This document shows, piece by piece, positions 18,122-26,881 of a stretch of 64,000 bases of DNA (position 1 is the stretch's first letter; every line of letters starts with the position of its first letter). Source of the DNA: JAJYSO01 sp964495935 (GTDB lineage Bacteria > Bacteroidota > Bacteroidia > Flavobacteriales > Flavobacteriaceae). Location: the NCBI GenBank assembly GCA_964495935.1, contig CAZBXQ010000007.1:11392-75391 (forward strand), given 5' to 3'. The notes beneath the pieces are model-generated. The model searched no databases, had not been told where the DNA came from, and saw only the letters and a program-made list of their open reading frames with translations. The position numbers and the translations under genes were made by a program.

Positions 18122-20272
18122 TCAAAGCGACCATCGGATTCCCAGTGCGATGGTCTGATCGCTTCTGGTATTGTGTTTAAAGAGAGAATTCATGTGGTAA
18201 CGCAGGATTAAAGCAGTATTTTTATAACCGATATACCCACTCCAACCATAAACAAAATCTTCGGCTTGAGAGTTGAAGTGATTTTTCCTTTTATGACGGT
18301 GGTTCTCTTCTTTGTATTTTAATTTTTGAATCGTGGATAGGTTAAGACCGGCAAAGCCACCCACCCCAAATTGAAAGTTTTTACGATAACCATTTTTATT
18401 GGCGGGACCGATTTCAAAGTGTAACGGGATAATAAGATTGGAAGTACGCAGTTTTGCCTTTTTAAGATGATTGGGGAACTCTTCTAATACAATCCGGTTG
18501 TCGTCTTTTACTTTGAAGTATTGATTGTGGTTTTTGGGTTTGAATCCGTCAAATTGAAATAGGAGTCCATAATTGAAACGTAAAAAATTATTGGCTGTTA
18601 AACCGGTACTCCATTTATACCCGATTTCAAAATATCGACTTCCGGCGACCCGGAACCGATCTCCAATAGAAATCTCGTTTGATCTTGCATTACTAAATCC
18701 GGTGCCGATAACGAGACTTCCAAAAGTTTTATGAAATCTTGTATTCTTTGTTGAGGTATCAATTTTAACGTCCATAAACGCCAGACTTCGATAATACAAA
18801 GAGTCATCATTTTGATCTTTGTTCCGCGCTATCAAGTCGATGGAGGCCTGAATGATATCCTGCTGGTCGTTGATGTTTTTGGCTCGTTTTAGTGCTTTGG
18901 CTTTTTTTTGTTCTGTAGCTTCTTTTTCTGTTATTTCATCGGCTTCTACGGCCTTGTTAATCTGAATAAGATCTTCCTTTAAAAGTTGCTTTTCTTTCCG
19001 CTCAACTTCTTCTTTTTGCGAATTTAAATGCTCTATAAGCTGTTCATGATCTCCTTTTTTAACAAGGACTTTTAATTCGGATAATCCAAACATTTTTTTT
19101 AATTCCCGTATTTTTTCCTCGGCAAGAGTAATTGACGAGTCGGGATTAGGGTTTAAGGCCTGTTGAGAGTTTTCTATAAACTGTTCATTTAGGGGTTTAT
19201 CGGTATCAGATAGATCTTCGTTTATCTTTTTAAACTCATCTCCTTGATAATAAGGGATATCGGGCCATTTTTCAGGTTTATAATTGATATCGGCATATAG
19301 AGAACCCAGGTTGATAGCCCAGTACTCCTTTTCAGTGACGTCAAAACCACTGAAATTATCGGAGATTATTTTGAGGTAGTTGGTTACGGTCAAGCCTTGA
19401 TCCGTGCTTTTTGACTCCATCTCAGAAAGATAGGGAACACCCCCTTCATAAAGAAAAGAAAGTTTAATCTTTCCTTGAACATATTTTTTATTGTGACTGG
19501 AGATAAGCCGATCGGTTTTATACTCCGTTTCTACAAGATGCATAGTACGGCTGTTCACGACTAAAAACCCTTGAAATCCATCTTTGATAAAGCTGATTTT
19601 ATAATATTTCATTCCGTTATTTTCGTAAACCGAATCCAAACTATATCGAAATTTTCGATGGTTTTTTTTGGATAACGGGCCATATTCCTGAAATCTGCGG
19701 TAATTGTTTTCGTTATTAGAAAAGCCCACATCTTTAAAATTGGCGTTTGTTCGGTCTTTACCACTGCTAATGGCTTTTATCTCTTCTTGAAAACCGAGAG
19801 CTATATTAGAGATTCGAGATTGTTCGGGAAAAAACTTATAGTTCGAAAACAAGGCCGCCGTCCAAGGCTTTCTCATAAAAATAGAATAGCCTCTGCTTTC
19901 ATAAAAAAACACATAATTTCCTTTATAATTCCCGGTTTCCCTGAAATAAGCCCGCGCAATATGCGATTTTTTAGGCTTGTTGCGATTGTATAGCCGTTGG
20001 ACCTTTCGCATCAATTTATGGACATTTATGGGGGCTTCATAAAAATTGTTTTTGCCGATATCAATCCCGGTAAAATTGCTGTTTTTGGTGAGGGTATTAT
20101 TGGTTTTTTCTGAAGAGAAAACGGGTAAGGAACTGAAATCGCCGCTATATATTTTTAGCGTTTCTGATGGTAGAACTGTTATTCTGTCGGCCAAAATGGA
20201 TATATTTTTGGCGTGCATCAAGAGTCCTGTGAGCATAAGAAGAATGAGTGTCAATTTTGAGATTATTTTCAT
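18122..20272 (-). CDS. Large outer-membrane protein with coiled coil and C-terminal beta-barrel, unknown function
   Basis: 716 residues from ATG 20272, chosen because MKIISKLTLILLMLTGLLMHA is a good signal peptide; seven extra codons are open upstream. Residues about 30-340 resemble the mature part of Bacteroidota 'carboxypeptidase-like regulatory' surface proteins (phrases ARAYFRETGNYKGNYVFFYE and YYKISFIKDGFQGFLVVNS). Residues about 410-510 are highly charged and helical, probably coiled coil. From about 515 to the end, strands such as GTGFSNARSNEISIGDRF and the final TIALGIRWSL, ending in Leu after an aromatic, suggest an outer-membrane barrel. It lies 79 bases downstream of the anti-sigma gene in the same direction and may belong to that regulon. 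No family was recognised with confidence. Confidence 0.8.
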   Translation of the reverse strand: MKIISKLTLILLMLTGLLMHAKNISILADRITVLPSETLKIYSGDFSSLPVFSSEKTNNTLTKNSNFTGIDIGKNNFYEAPINVHKLMRKVQRLYNRNKPKKSHIARAYFRETGNYKGNYVFFYESRGYSIFMRKPWTAALFSNYKFFPEQSRISNIALGFQEEIKAISSGKDRTNANFKDVGFSNNENNYRRFQEYGPLSKKNHRKFRYSLDSVYENNGMKYYKISFIKDGFQGFLVVNSRTMHLVETEYKTDRLISSHNKKYVQGKIKLSFLYEGGVPYLSEMESKSTDQGLTVTNYLKIISDNFSGFDVTEKEYWAINLGSLYADINYKPEKWPDIPYYQGDEFKKINEDLSDTDKPLNEQFIENSQQALNPNPDSSITLAEEKIRELKKMFGLSELKVLVKKGDHEQLIEHLNSQKEEVERKEKQLLKEDLIQINKAVEADEITEKEATEQKKAKALKRAKNINDQQDIIQASIDLIARNKDQNDDSLYYRSLAFMDVKIDTSTKNTRFHKTFGSLVIGTGFSNARSNEISIGDRFRVAGSRYFEIGYKWSTGLTANNFLRFNYGLLFQFDGFKPKNHNQYFKVKDDNRIVLEEFPNHLKKAKLRTSNLIIPLHFEIGPANKNGYRKNFQFGVGGFAGLNLSTIQKLKYKEENHRHKRKNHFNSQAEDFVYGWSGYIGYKNTALILRYHMNSLFKHNTRSDQTIALGIRWSL

Positions 20273-20351
20273 AAGGAGTTGCTTTAACACCACTGCTTAG
20301 AATGGATAAAAGCGTGGTAGTTTAGGGGTTAAAAGAACTGATATATAACGT

Positions 20352-21149
20352 TTATCGGTATGGAGAGGCCTCCACCAGAGCAGATTTGGCTTTATTCCAG
20401 CTTTTTTGAATGATTTCTTTTACTTTTCTTCGAAAGGCGCGATCTTCTTCTTTTTCCATGTTTAAATTGGCTTCCTGTAATAATTCTTCTCCGTCGGCTA
20501 CCATTTGTGCGGAGTCTTTTTCTTGCTCCATTCGGGTTAGGAATTCTTTATACAGTGCTTCTCGTAAAAGGATATCGGCTTCTTCCTCAGGAGATAAAGC
20601 CTTCTTTTTTACGTCTTGATTAGCCAAGTTTGAAAGGGAATCGACTTCGGTTTCTGCGTTTTGTAACGATATAGGCTTATTCTTTTGAGAAAAGATGCCT
20701 TTAAATACCTGCCGGGGTCGGGCTATATGTTCGGTCTCGGCTATGGATACCTTCAGATTCTGGGAGGAATTATCGGTATTTTCACTTTTTTTAATAATGA
20801 TCGTGTCACCTTTGTTTTGAGAGGCATAAGAGTTCTCATATTCGGGATGTTGAGTATTCTTTTTAAGGATATGCTTCTGTTCGTTTGAGATTGAAGAAGA
20901 GTTAACCACCTTTTCTGACGATGGGCTTTGGAGGCCTGGCAACGTTGTATCGGGATTAAAATAGAACTTTCCGAATAGGAATAGTAAAGCCACGGCTGCG
21001 GCGGCAGTAATCCAAAGGTAATTGGGCAATCGGGTTCTCCGGCCTTGATCCAGAGCAGCTTCCAATCGACTCCAGTGCTCATGCGAAGGTGGGATAGAAC
21101 GTCCCTTTAGCTCTTCTTTAGTCTTTTTTTCGAATTCCTCTAAATTCAT
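20352..21149 (-). CDS. Probable anti-sigma factor (single-pass membrane protein)
   Basis: 265 residues. A short cytoplasmic N-terminal segment (about 1-42, with SIPPSHEHWSRLEAALDQ) is followed by one membrane helix (LWITAAAAVALLFLFGKFYF, about 45-64). A long polar, low-complexity periplasmic part ends in a charged helix. Its start overlaps the end of the ECF sigma gene by 32 bases, the classic translational coupling of sigma/anti-sigma pairs. The N-terminal WxxLxxxLD-type phrase is common in Bacteroidota anti-sigma proteins. It would hold the sigma factor at the membrane until an envelope signal is received. The role is inferred from topology and position, since no zinc-binding HxxxCxxC motif is present. 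Confidence 0.75.
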   Translation of the reverse strand: MNLEEFEKKTKEELKGRSIPPSHEHWSRLEAALDQGRRTRLPNYLWITAAAAVALLFLFGKFYFNPDTTLPGLQSPSSEKVVNSSSISNEQKHILKKNTQHPEYENSYASQNKGDTIIIKKSENTDNSSQNLKVSIAETEHIARPRQVFKGIFSQKNKPISLQNAETEVDSLSNLANQDVKKKALSPEEEADILLREALYKEFLTRMEQEKDSAQMVADGEELLQEANLNMEKEEDRAFRRKVKEIIQKSWNKAKSALVEASPYR

Positions 21150-21696
21150 CTTCCCAAGCTTTTTGATTTAACTTCTTTTGTAATTCTTTTCGTGCTTTGG
21201 CCAACTGTGACTTCGAAGTGCCAACCGTGATTTCCAGTATTTCAGCGATTTCACGATGTTTATAGCCCTCCACACAAAACAGGATAAAAACAATTTTATA
21301 CCCTTCCGGTAATTCGTCAATAAGCCCCTGAATAAAGTCCAACTCATTGTTTGTTTCAAGATTATCGACGCTCAGTTCCGGCTGGTTTTCTATATCTTCA
21401 GAAAAATCCAGTGGCTTATGAGTACGCAGGAAATCTATGGCTTCATTTGTCATTATTCGTCGTATCCAGCCTTCAAAGCTTCCTTTAAACCTAAATTGAT
21501 CCAGATTTTCGAATACTTTTAGAAAACCCCGAAGCAAAACATCTTCAGCAAACTGTAGATCATGGATATACATCCGGCAAACACTCAACATTTTTGGAGC
21601 ATGTTGCCGATAGATGGCCTGTTGCGCCAGTCGATTGCCTTTGCGGGCCTTTTTAAGGAGTTGCTTTTCGTTGTTGTAAAGTGGTATAATTTTCAC
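21118..21696 (-). CDS. ECF-type RNA polymerase sigma factor
   Basis: 192 residues. Sigma region 2 is evident (ARKGNRLAQQAIYRQHAPKM..., then AEDVLLRGFLKVFENLDQF and GWIRRIMTNEAIDFLR). Region 4 is a helix-turn-helix (LPEGYKIVFILFCVEGYKHR followed by EIAEILEITVGTSKSQLAKA). Region 3 is absent, as in ECF sigma factors. It directs RNA polymerase to a small envelope-stress or surface regulon and is controlled by the overlapping anti-sigma gene. The usual D-x-x-Q in region 2 is replaced by DLQFAEDVLLRGF, a mild deviation. The upstream region carries a MITE-like element about 100 bases from the start codon. Confidence 0.93.
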   Translation of the reverse strand: MKIIPLYNNEKQLLKKARKGNRLAQQAIYRQHAPKMLSVCRMYIHDLQFAEDVLLRGFLKVFENLDQFRFKGSFEGWIRRIMTNEAIDFLRTHKPLDFSEDIENQPELSVDNLETNNELDFIQGLIDELPEGYKIVFILFCVEGYKHREIAEILEITVGTSKSQLAKARKELQKKLNQKAWEDEFRGIRKKD

Positions 21697-21802
21697 TTTC
21701 GGTTAGGGCTTCTATTTATAAAGACGAGAATTAAACGGAAAAGGTTGCCCGAGATTTAAAAATTATTTTACTTTTTTGAATTTAGGATCTTTTCTACACA
21801 AA

Positions 21803-21962
21803 GAGGTGGTTTAAACTTTTGGGATTGAAGCGAAAAATAGAGATTATTGTTCCGGATGACGGCTTTTTTGTAGAGCATAGCCATAGCTATGGTCGAAAAA
21901 AAGACTAAATCTGGGGCAATAAGATCATTTTGCAACCCATTTTTGAAAGTTTAAATGACCTC
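21803..21962. mobile_element. MITE-like element, copy 1 (160 bp)
   Basis: The ends are inverted repeats: GAGGTGGTTTAAACTTT at the left and the reverse complement of GAGGTCATTTAAACTTT at the right (15 of 17 match). The bases AAA flank both sides (21800-21802 and 21963-21965), consistent with a 3-bp target duplication. The centre holds a perfect 12-bp palindrome CCATAGCTATGG at 21881-21892. It has no open reading frame of note. A second copy lies at 26578-26730 with about seven substitutions and a 7-base indel. It is non-autonomous; a transposase with the same ends would have to act in trans. Confidence 0.8.
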
Positions 21963-22220
21963 AAATATACCCCTTCTATAAGATTTAACGAAGGGGACTT
22001 TTTGCGAGTTTGATAGTTAGGAAGGAGCGGTCTCAAAAAAAGGTTATAAGAGGACTCCTTCCGGTGGGAAGGGGAAGAAAAACCCGCTTACGATAGTAAA
22101 ATCAGCTCCCTATAATATCCCCTAATTTGGTGAAGGATAACGAGGAGTTGTTTTTATGATTTGAAGTAAAGATTTTTTAAAATGGCTTTTTAAGCAGAGT
22201 CTTTTTCTGTTTGATTATCC

Positions 22221-22228
22221 TATTTTTG
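22221..22228 (+). promoter_or_regulatory. -7 box for the LysR gene
   Basis: TATTTTTG fits TAnnTTTG and is 17 bases before the ATG at 22246. Confidence 0.5.
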
Positions 22229-22245
22229 AGAATTTATTCGATAGG

Positions 22246-23127
22246 ATGGATCATAAACTCAAGATTTTTAGAACGGTTGCATGGACCAAAAGTTTTAGCC
22301 GGGCGGCAAAAAAACTTCACCTCTCGCAACCTGCCGTTTCAAAGACTATTAAAAATTTAGAAGAGCGATATGGAAGAGCTTTTTTTGAAAGAACTGCAAG
22401 TTCGATCAAGCTGACTGAAGAGGGGGAGCTGTTTCGGGAGTATTGTGAAAAAATCCTTCGTTTGTATGAGGAATTAGAAGCTACATTTGGAGAGGAGCAA
22501 ATGTTTTCTTCCGAAATTAAAATAGGTGCCAGTACCACACTTGCCAATTATATATTGCCGCGTTTATTAGCTGTTATCCAACGGGATTATCCGGATTTGA
22601 AGCTGGATTTGAGAGTTGGAAATACCCTCGATATTCAGCAAGCAGTTTTAAAAAAAGAGATTCATTTGGGGATTGTCGAGGGGGATAATCACAATACCCG
22701 GCTTCAGTATGAAAAATTTATTCGTGATGAATTGGTTTTGGTTTCAAAAAACACCTCCGAGGGAGCGCAGGAAATTTCTCAGGATGCATTTCATAATCTC
22801 CCGTTGATTGGACGCGAAATTGGATCGGGAACCCGGGAGGTGGTTGAGAATTACCTTCTCAGAAAAGGAATCCGAATTCCGGAATATTATTCCGTTTTAG
22901 GAAGTACCGAGAGTATGAAGAACTATTTGCTCAACGCGCGGGCGTATGCTTTCCTTTCGATTTACTCGGTGGAGCGAGAATTGGCCGATAGACAATTGCA
23001 AATCACGGATGTTGAAGATTGGGAAATGACGCGTTGGTTTTATTTTATTACTCGACAAGGCTTTCACTCTAAATTGACCGATAAGCTACAGACTCTTTTA
23101 TTTTATGCCCATAACAAAAAGGAATAG
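22246..23127 (+). CDS. LysR-family transcriptional regulator (YeiE/CysB-like)
   Basis: 293 residues. The N-terminal winged helix-turn-helix is clear (SFSRAAKKLHLSQPAVSKTI then KNLEERYGRAFFERTASSIK, residues about 15-55). It is followed by a linker helix and a two-lobed periplasmic-binding-protein fold from about 88 (EIKIGASTTLANYILPRLLA). The gene precedes a YeiH-type transporter by 66 bases on the same strand, the same partnership as yeiE-yeiH in E. coli, where YeiE responds to sulfite. Regulation of the transporter by this protein, with a small sulfur oxyanion as ligand, is the natural inference. Confidence 0.92.
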   Translation: MDHKLKIFRTVAWTKSFSRAAKKLHLSQPAVSKTIKNLEERYGRAFFERTASSIKLTEEGELFREYCEKILRLYEELEATFGEEQMFSSEIKIGASTTLANYILPRLLAVIQRDYPDLKLDLRVGNTLDIQQAVLKKEIHLGIVEGDNHNTRLQYEKFIRDELVLVSKNTSEGAQEISQDAFHNLPLIGREIGSGTREVVENYLLRKGIRIPEYYSVLGSTESMKNYLLNARAYAFLSIYSVERELADRQLQITDVEDWEMTRWFYFITRQGFHSKLTDKLQTLLFYAHNKKE

Positions 23128-23193
23128 GCTATAGTAAATTACGTTGCCTTTCATTTCCGGATTATGAGGTTCTTTGTCAAAAATCGATAGGAT

Positions 23194-24129
23194 ATGACAA
23201 AGAAAAATCTAAGAGTTGCAGTACTTATAATACTTCTATTAGCGGCTTTAGGAGGGGTGATAAACAGTGCGGAGGCATTAATTTCCGGATTTTTATTCAC
23301 CTTGTTTTTTGGTAATCACTGGCAAACTATAAAAAGCAGAGGAATCAATTGGCTCTTAAAAATAGCGGTCATCGGATTGGGGTTCGGTATGTATATAAAA
23401 GAAACCTTGCAGACCGGAAGAGAAGGGCTGGGGTTGACTTTGTTTACCATTGGTTCTACCTTACTCCTTGGGTTTTTACTTACCCGAATTCTAAAATTAG
23501 ATTCCAAGACGGGCTATATGGTTTCTTCGGGAACCTCCATTTGCGGGGGAAGTGCAATTGCCGCAGTCTCCTCTGTTATCAAAGCATCGCCCCAGTCGAT
23601 TTCGGTTGCTCTGGGAGTTGTATTTTTTCTTAATGCCGTAGCTTTATTTATTTTTCCGCCTATCGGTCATTATTTTCATCTTACACAAAAGCAATTTGGA
23701 TTATGGGCCGCTGTGGCGATTCACGATACCAGCTCGGTGGTCGGAGCTGCTCTCGACTACGGGCAGCACGCTCTTCAAATTGCAACTACTGTAAAATTAG
23801 CACGAGCACTATGGATTATCCCCATCTCCTTTCTTTCCATGTTATTTTTTAAAAGTAAGGAGGGCAAGGTGAAGATTCCTTGGTTTATTTTCCTCTTTGT
23901 TTTGGCCATACTTATCAATTCCTATTTAGATCTTCCTGCGGCCTTAACGACGACCATTACCCAAGGTGCCGAAAGGTTGCTCGTGGCCACCCTTGTACTT
24001 ATCGGGAGTACTCTTTCGATGGATGAGATTAAAAAAGCCGGAGCCAAACCATTTTTGCTGGGGGTTTCTTTATGGCTTTTTGTGTCGGTGAGTTCCCTGT
24101 ATATTATTCTTCATTTCATGGTGCCTTAA
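23194..24129 (+). CDS. YeiH-family putative sulfate/sulfonate exporter
   Basis: 311 residues and about nine or ten membrane helices. It carries the family hallmarks SGTSICGGSAIAAVSSVIKA (about 110-130) and AVAIHDTSSVVGAA (about 172-186), and the C-terminal region GAERLLVATLVLIGSTLSM. UPF0324/YeiH proteins are annotated as putative sulfate exporters; direct biochemical proof is thin. The adjacent LysR gene supports regulated export or import of a sulfur compound. Length and start agree with the family. Confidence 0.9.
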   Translation: MTKKNLRVAVLIILLLAALGGVINSAEALISGFLFTLFFGNHWQTIKSRGINWLLKIAVIGLGFGMYIKETLQTGREGLGLTLFTIGSTLLLGFLLTRILKLDSKTGYMVSSGTSICGGSAIAAVSSVIKASPQSISVALGVVFFLNAVALFIFPPIGHYFHLTQKQFGLWAAVAIHDTSSVVGAALDYGQHALQIATTVKLARALWIIPISFLSMLFFKSKEGKVKIPWFIFLFVLAILINSYLDLPAALTTTITQGAERLLVATLVLIGSTLSMDEIKKAGAKPFLLGVSLWLFVSVSSLYIILHFMVP

Positions 24130-24224
24130 CTCCAACAATTTAAACAAATCGAGGATTCGTTGATGTTTCGGTGTTTTCGTTAAATCAGGGATCTTAAATT
24201 GGAGTTGCCCGTTGAGTGCAGTTC

Positions 24225-26447
24225 TCAAAGTTGCTCAATGATCTTCTGAATATGGGTATTAAATTTAGATAAAGCCTGATCCAGTTTTTTGATTTCAGGA
24301 CCCACCTGGTCGAAGTGTTTTTCTTCAATGGATTCTCGAACTCCGGGAAGGGTTTTTACCCCATATCCGGTATAATATCCGGGAGCATAAATCAGGTTTT
24401 TAAACCATTCCCGATTAGGCAGGCCTTTGTCGATACTTAAAAAGCGTTCGCTTTTGTAAAGTGCTTTATTTAAGGCTTTAATCTTGGATTTTTGTGGGTT
24501 TTCGATTAGGCTTTCGTATGCTTTTTGATAATGGGTTGCCAGTGTTTTTAGCTTTGTCAGGGTCTCTTCGAGAGGATTGAAATTAAAGTTCGGAACCGGA
24601 TCTTCCTTTTTGGGAGTCGTATAATAGGTGTTATTCTGATCTCGAATACTTTGATAGGCTTGATTCTCCACCCATTGATTATGAAGCTTTACCTGTTTAC
24701 GCATTTCATCGGCCATCTCTTCGATCTCCTTTTTGTAGCGGCCTAAGGTTTTTGAAAAATGAGAAAATTCAAAGGGAAGAATATCGGCATTGGCCAGGCG
24801 TAAAGTAGTTCTTCCCGCCACTTTGGCGAGGGTAACACCATATTCGAAGCCGGGATCCTTGTACTTTTTAAAGAATTTGTAGTTGTCGTATATAGAGTGG
24901 TATTCACCGCCGTTTCCTTGTCCGAAAAATCCGAGATTCAGGGACGCAATTCCCAAGTGCTGTAAAAAGACGGAATAGTCGGATCCGGAGCCCAGAGCAC
25001 CAATCTTATAATCGGTAACCTCTTCGTTTTTTTCGATCGATTCCTGATTGAGTTTGCGTTGTGCCAAAGGGATTTTTGCTTGAGGGTCTTCAACGTCGTA
25101 AGCAATTTCTGTAAAGAATTTTTCCAGGGTATGCGAACCACCGGCATAAAGAAATCCGCGTTCGCTGTTGTCGGTATTGATATAAGCCACGGCTTTTTCC
25201 CGTAATTCTTTAGCGTGGTCCTCGGCCCATTCGGTGGATCCCAGAAGCGCGAACTCTTCTCCGTCCCAGGCCGAAAAGATAATCGTTCGCTGGGGTTGAA
25301 ATCCTTCTTTGGCAAGTTGACCAATAGCCATGGCTTCATTGAGTTCGGCGACCATTCCGCTCAACGGGTCGGCAGCACCGTTGACCCAGCCGTCGTGATG
25401 ATTTCCCCGAATGACCCACTGGTCGGGATAAGTGCTTCCCTCCATTTTGGCGATAACGTTATGCACCGGGAGGATATCCCAGTTGAATGCTAACTTGAGG
25501 TGAACCTTAGTCTTATCATTACCTCCCACATGATAGGTGAGGGGGAGGCTTCCGGCCCAATCTTTGGGAGCTACAGCTCCGCTGAGTGCTTCCAAAAGGG
25601 GTTGTGCATCTCCGTAGGAAATCGGTTGAACGGGTATTTTTTGAAGGGTTTGGGCTTCTTCTATAGGGAGTCTTTTTGCCTCTTTTGTAGAAGCGTAGCC
25701 CGGCGTGAGGGGATCGCCCGGATAGGTGGTGATATCCATTACGCTCCCGCGTTCAACGGAGGAATTGTTTTTAAATGGACCGTCGGGGTAAACATCTCCT
25801 TGGGTATATCCGTCATCCCGGGGTTCTGAATAAATCAGGCAACCGATAGCACCGTGTTCGTATGCGATTTTGGGTTTGATACCCCGAAAGGACCGTCCGT
25901 ATTTTACAATGACGATTTTTCCTTTCACCGAAATGCCGAGTTCTTCTAACTTCTTATAATCTTCCTGAGCCCCGTAATTGACAAAAACCAGATCTCCGGT
26001 AATGTCACCATCGGCTGAATAGGCGTTGTAAGTGGGGAGTTGTTCTTGGGTTTGAGCGGTGTAGGGATCGCCGTCGATGATTCTTTCTTGCAATTTGGCC
26101 TTATAGGTTGTGGGAGAAAGTAACTCGAGTACCCGGGTTTTAGGGGTGGGAGCCAAGACGTGGTAGGTTTTAATCTCGCTGTCATAGCCCCAAGATTTAA
26201 AAAGAGAATCCAGATATAAGGCATTGGCTTCATCATAAGCCGACCCTACGTGATGAGGCCGTGCGGCCAATCGTTTCATCCATCGATCCAGATTTTCGGC
26301 CTGAATTTTTTGATCGAATTTTCTTTCGAGTTGGTGTTGTTCTTGACTGTTATCGCCCAGAAAGCCCATGATGGGATCGTTTTGAGCATGTAGTAAAGAG
26401 GTCATAAAAATAAGGGTTAGAAGAGGGAACAGCAGTCTGAAATTCAT
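24225..26447 (-). CDS. M28-family metallocarboxypeptidase (glutamate carboxypeptidase II/PSMA-like)
   Basis: 740 residues with a signal peptide (MNFRLLFPLLTLIFMTSLLHA). The order matches PSMA: a protease-associated domain is inserted early (GKIVIVKYGRSFRGIKPKIA, YEHGAIGCLIYSEPRDDGY), then the M28 catalytic domain, then a helical dimerisation domain from about 570. Zinc ligands are conserved by spacing: His350 in NHHDGWVNGAADP, Asp360 ten residues later, the EE pair in WDGEEF, Asp in INTDNS and His in GGEYHSIYDN. It is predicted to remove C-terminal acidic residues from peptides in the periplasm or outside the cell. A MITE copy lies 131 bases upstream of the start. Confidence 0.93.
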   Translation of the reverse strand: MNFRLLFPLLTLIFMTSLLHAQNDPIMGFLGDNSQEQHQLERKFDQKIQAENLDRWMKRLAARPHHVGSAYDEANALYLDSLFKSWGYDSEIKTYHVLAPTPKTRVLELLSPTTYKAKLQERIIDGDPYTAQTQEQLPTYNAYSADGDITGDLVFVNYGAQEDYKKLEELGISVKGKIVIVKYGRSFRGIKPKIAYEHGAIGCLIYSEPRDDGYTQGDVYPDGPFKNNSSVERGSVMDITTYPGDPLTPGYASTKEAKRLPIEEAQTLQKIPVQPISYGDAQPLLEALSGAVAPKDWAGSLPLTYHVGGNDKTKVHLKLAFNWDILPVHNVIAKMEGSTYPDQWVIRGNHHDGWVNGAADPLSGMVAELNEAMAIGQLAKEGFQPQRTIIFSAWDGEEFALLGSTEWAEDHAKELREKAVAYINTDNSERGFLYAGGSHTLEKFFTEIAYDVEDPQAKIPLAQRKLNQESIEKNEEVTDYKIGALGSGSDYSVFLQHLGIASLNLGFFGQGNGGEYHSIYDNYKFFKKYKDPGFEYGVTLAKVAGRTTLRLANADILPFEFSHFSKTLGRYKKEIEEMADEMRKQVKLHNQWVENQAYQSIRDQNNTYYTTPKKEDPVPNFNFNPLEETLTKLKTLATHYQKAYESLIENPQKSKIKALNKALYKSERFLSIDKGLPNREWFKNLIYAPGYYTGYGVKTLPGVRESIEEKHFDQVGPEIKKLDQALSKFNTHIQKIIEQL

Positions 26448-26881
26448 AGGAAGATAATAGTAATAATACGGTTGGTACCTCTCGGGTTTTTGAATTTCCG
26501 AAAGAACGGGTTGAGTTTTGCATACTAAAAGTACAATAAATTTAATGTTTTAGGCAAAAAGTGTCGGTTCATTTTCTGAGGTGGTTTAAACTTTTGGGAT
26601 TGAAGCGAAAATTATTGTTCCAGATGACGGCTTTTTTGTAGAGCATAGCCATAGCTACGATCGAAAAAAAGACTAAATCTGGGGCAATAAGATCATTTTA
26701 TAGCCAATTTTTGAAAGTTTAAATGACCTCTCTAAGGAGAAATAAATCAAATGTCAAAACAGCTGATGAGCTATCCTTTCCCGATCTTTTTTTGGAATGT
26801 AGGCTAAGAAGGTTTATATGGGATTATATTCCTTTTTTACACCGTGGTAAATGGGGGAGAAGACCATCGGATGGGATGTTT
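26448..26881. other. Intergenic region upstream of the M28 peptidase
   Basis: 434 bases without a supported gene. It holds the second MITE-like copy at 26578-26730. The promoter for the minus-strand peptidase should lie in 26448-26577; on the minus strand a box TACTTTTA (reading from about 26534) is one base off the TAnnTTTG consensus. The portion 26731-26881 shows no feature I can name. Confidence 0.65.
26578..26730. mobile_element. MITE-like element, copy 2 (153 bp)
   Basis: Same terminal inverted repeats as copy 1 (GAGGTGGTTTAAACTTT left; right end AAAGTTTAAATGACCTC) and in the same orientation. It is flanked on both sides by TCT (26575-26577 and 26731-26733), a 3-bp target duplication different from that of copy 1. 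Compared with copy 1 it lacks 7 bases near the left end and has about seven substitutions, two of which break the central CCATAGCTATGG palindrome. It has no coding capacity. Confidence 0.82.

Larger units (their letters stand above)
21697..22245. other. Intergenic region between divergent sigma and LysR genes
   Basis: 549 bases without a credible gene. It contains the MITE-like element at 21803-21962, then a run with pairing potential: GAAGGAG at 22021-22027 can pair with CTCCTTC at 22055-22061, or a 6-bp stem CCTTCC/GGAAGG at 22057-22072 can form instead. The LysR -7 box is at 22221. The promoter of the sigma gene must lie between 21697 and about 21800, but no clear TAnnTTTG box was seen on that strand. 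Confidence 0.7.

Noticed and set aside
22021..22072. Possible riboswitch or attenuator upstream of the LysR gene
   Set aside because: Two short alternative stems exist, but they are upstream of the LysR -7 box and so probably not in its transcript; no known riboswitch core was recognised.
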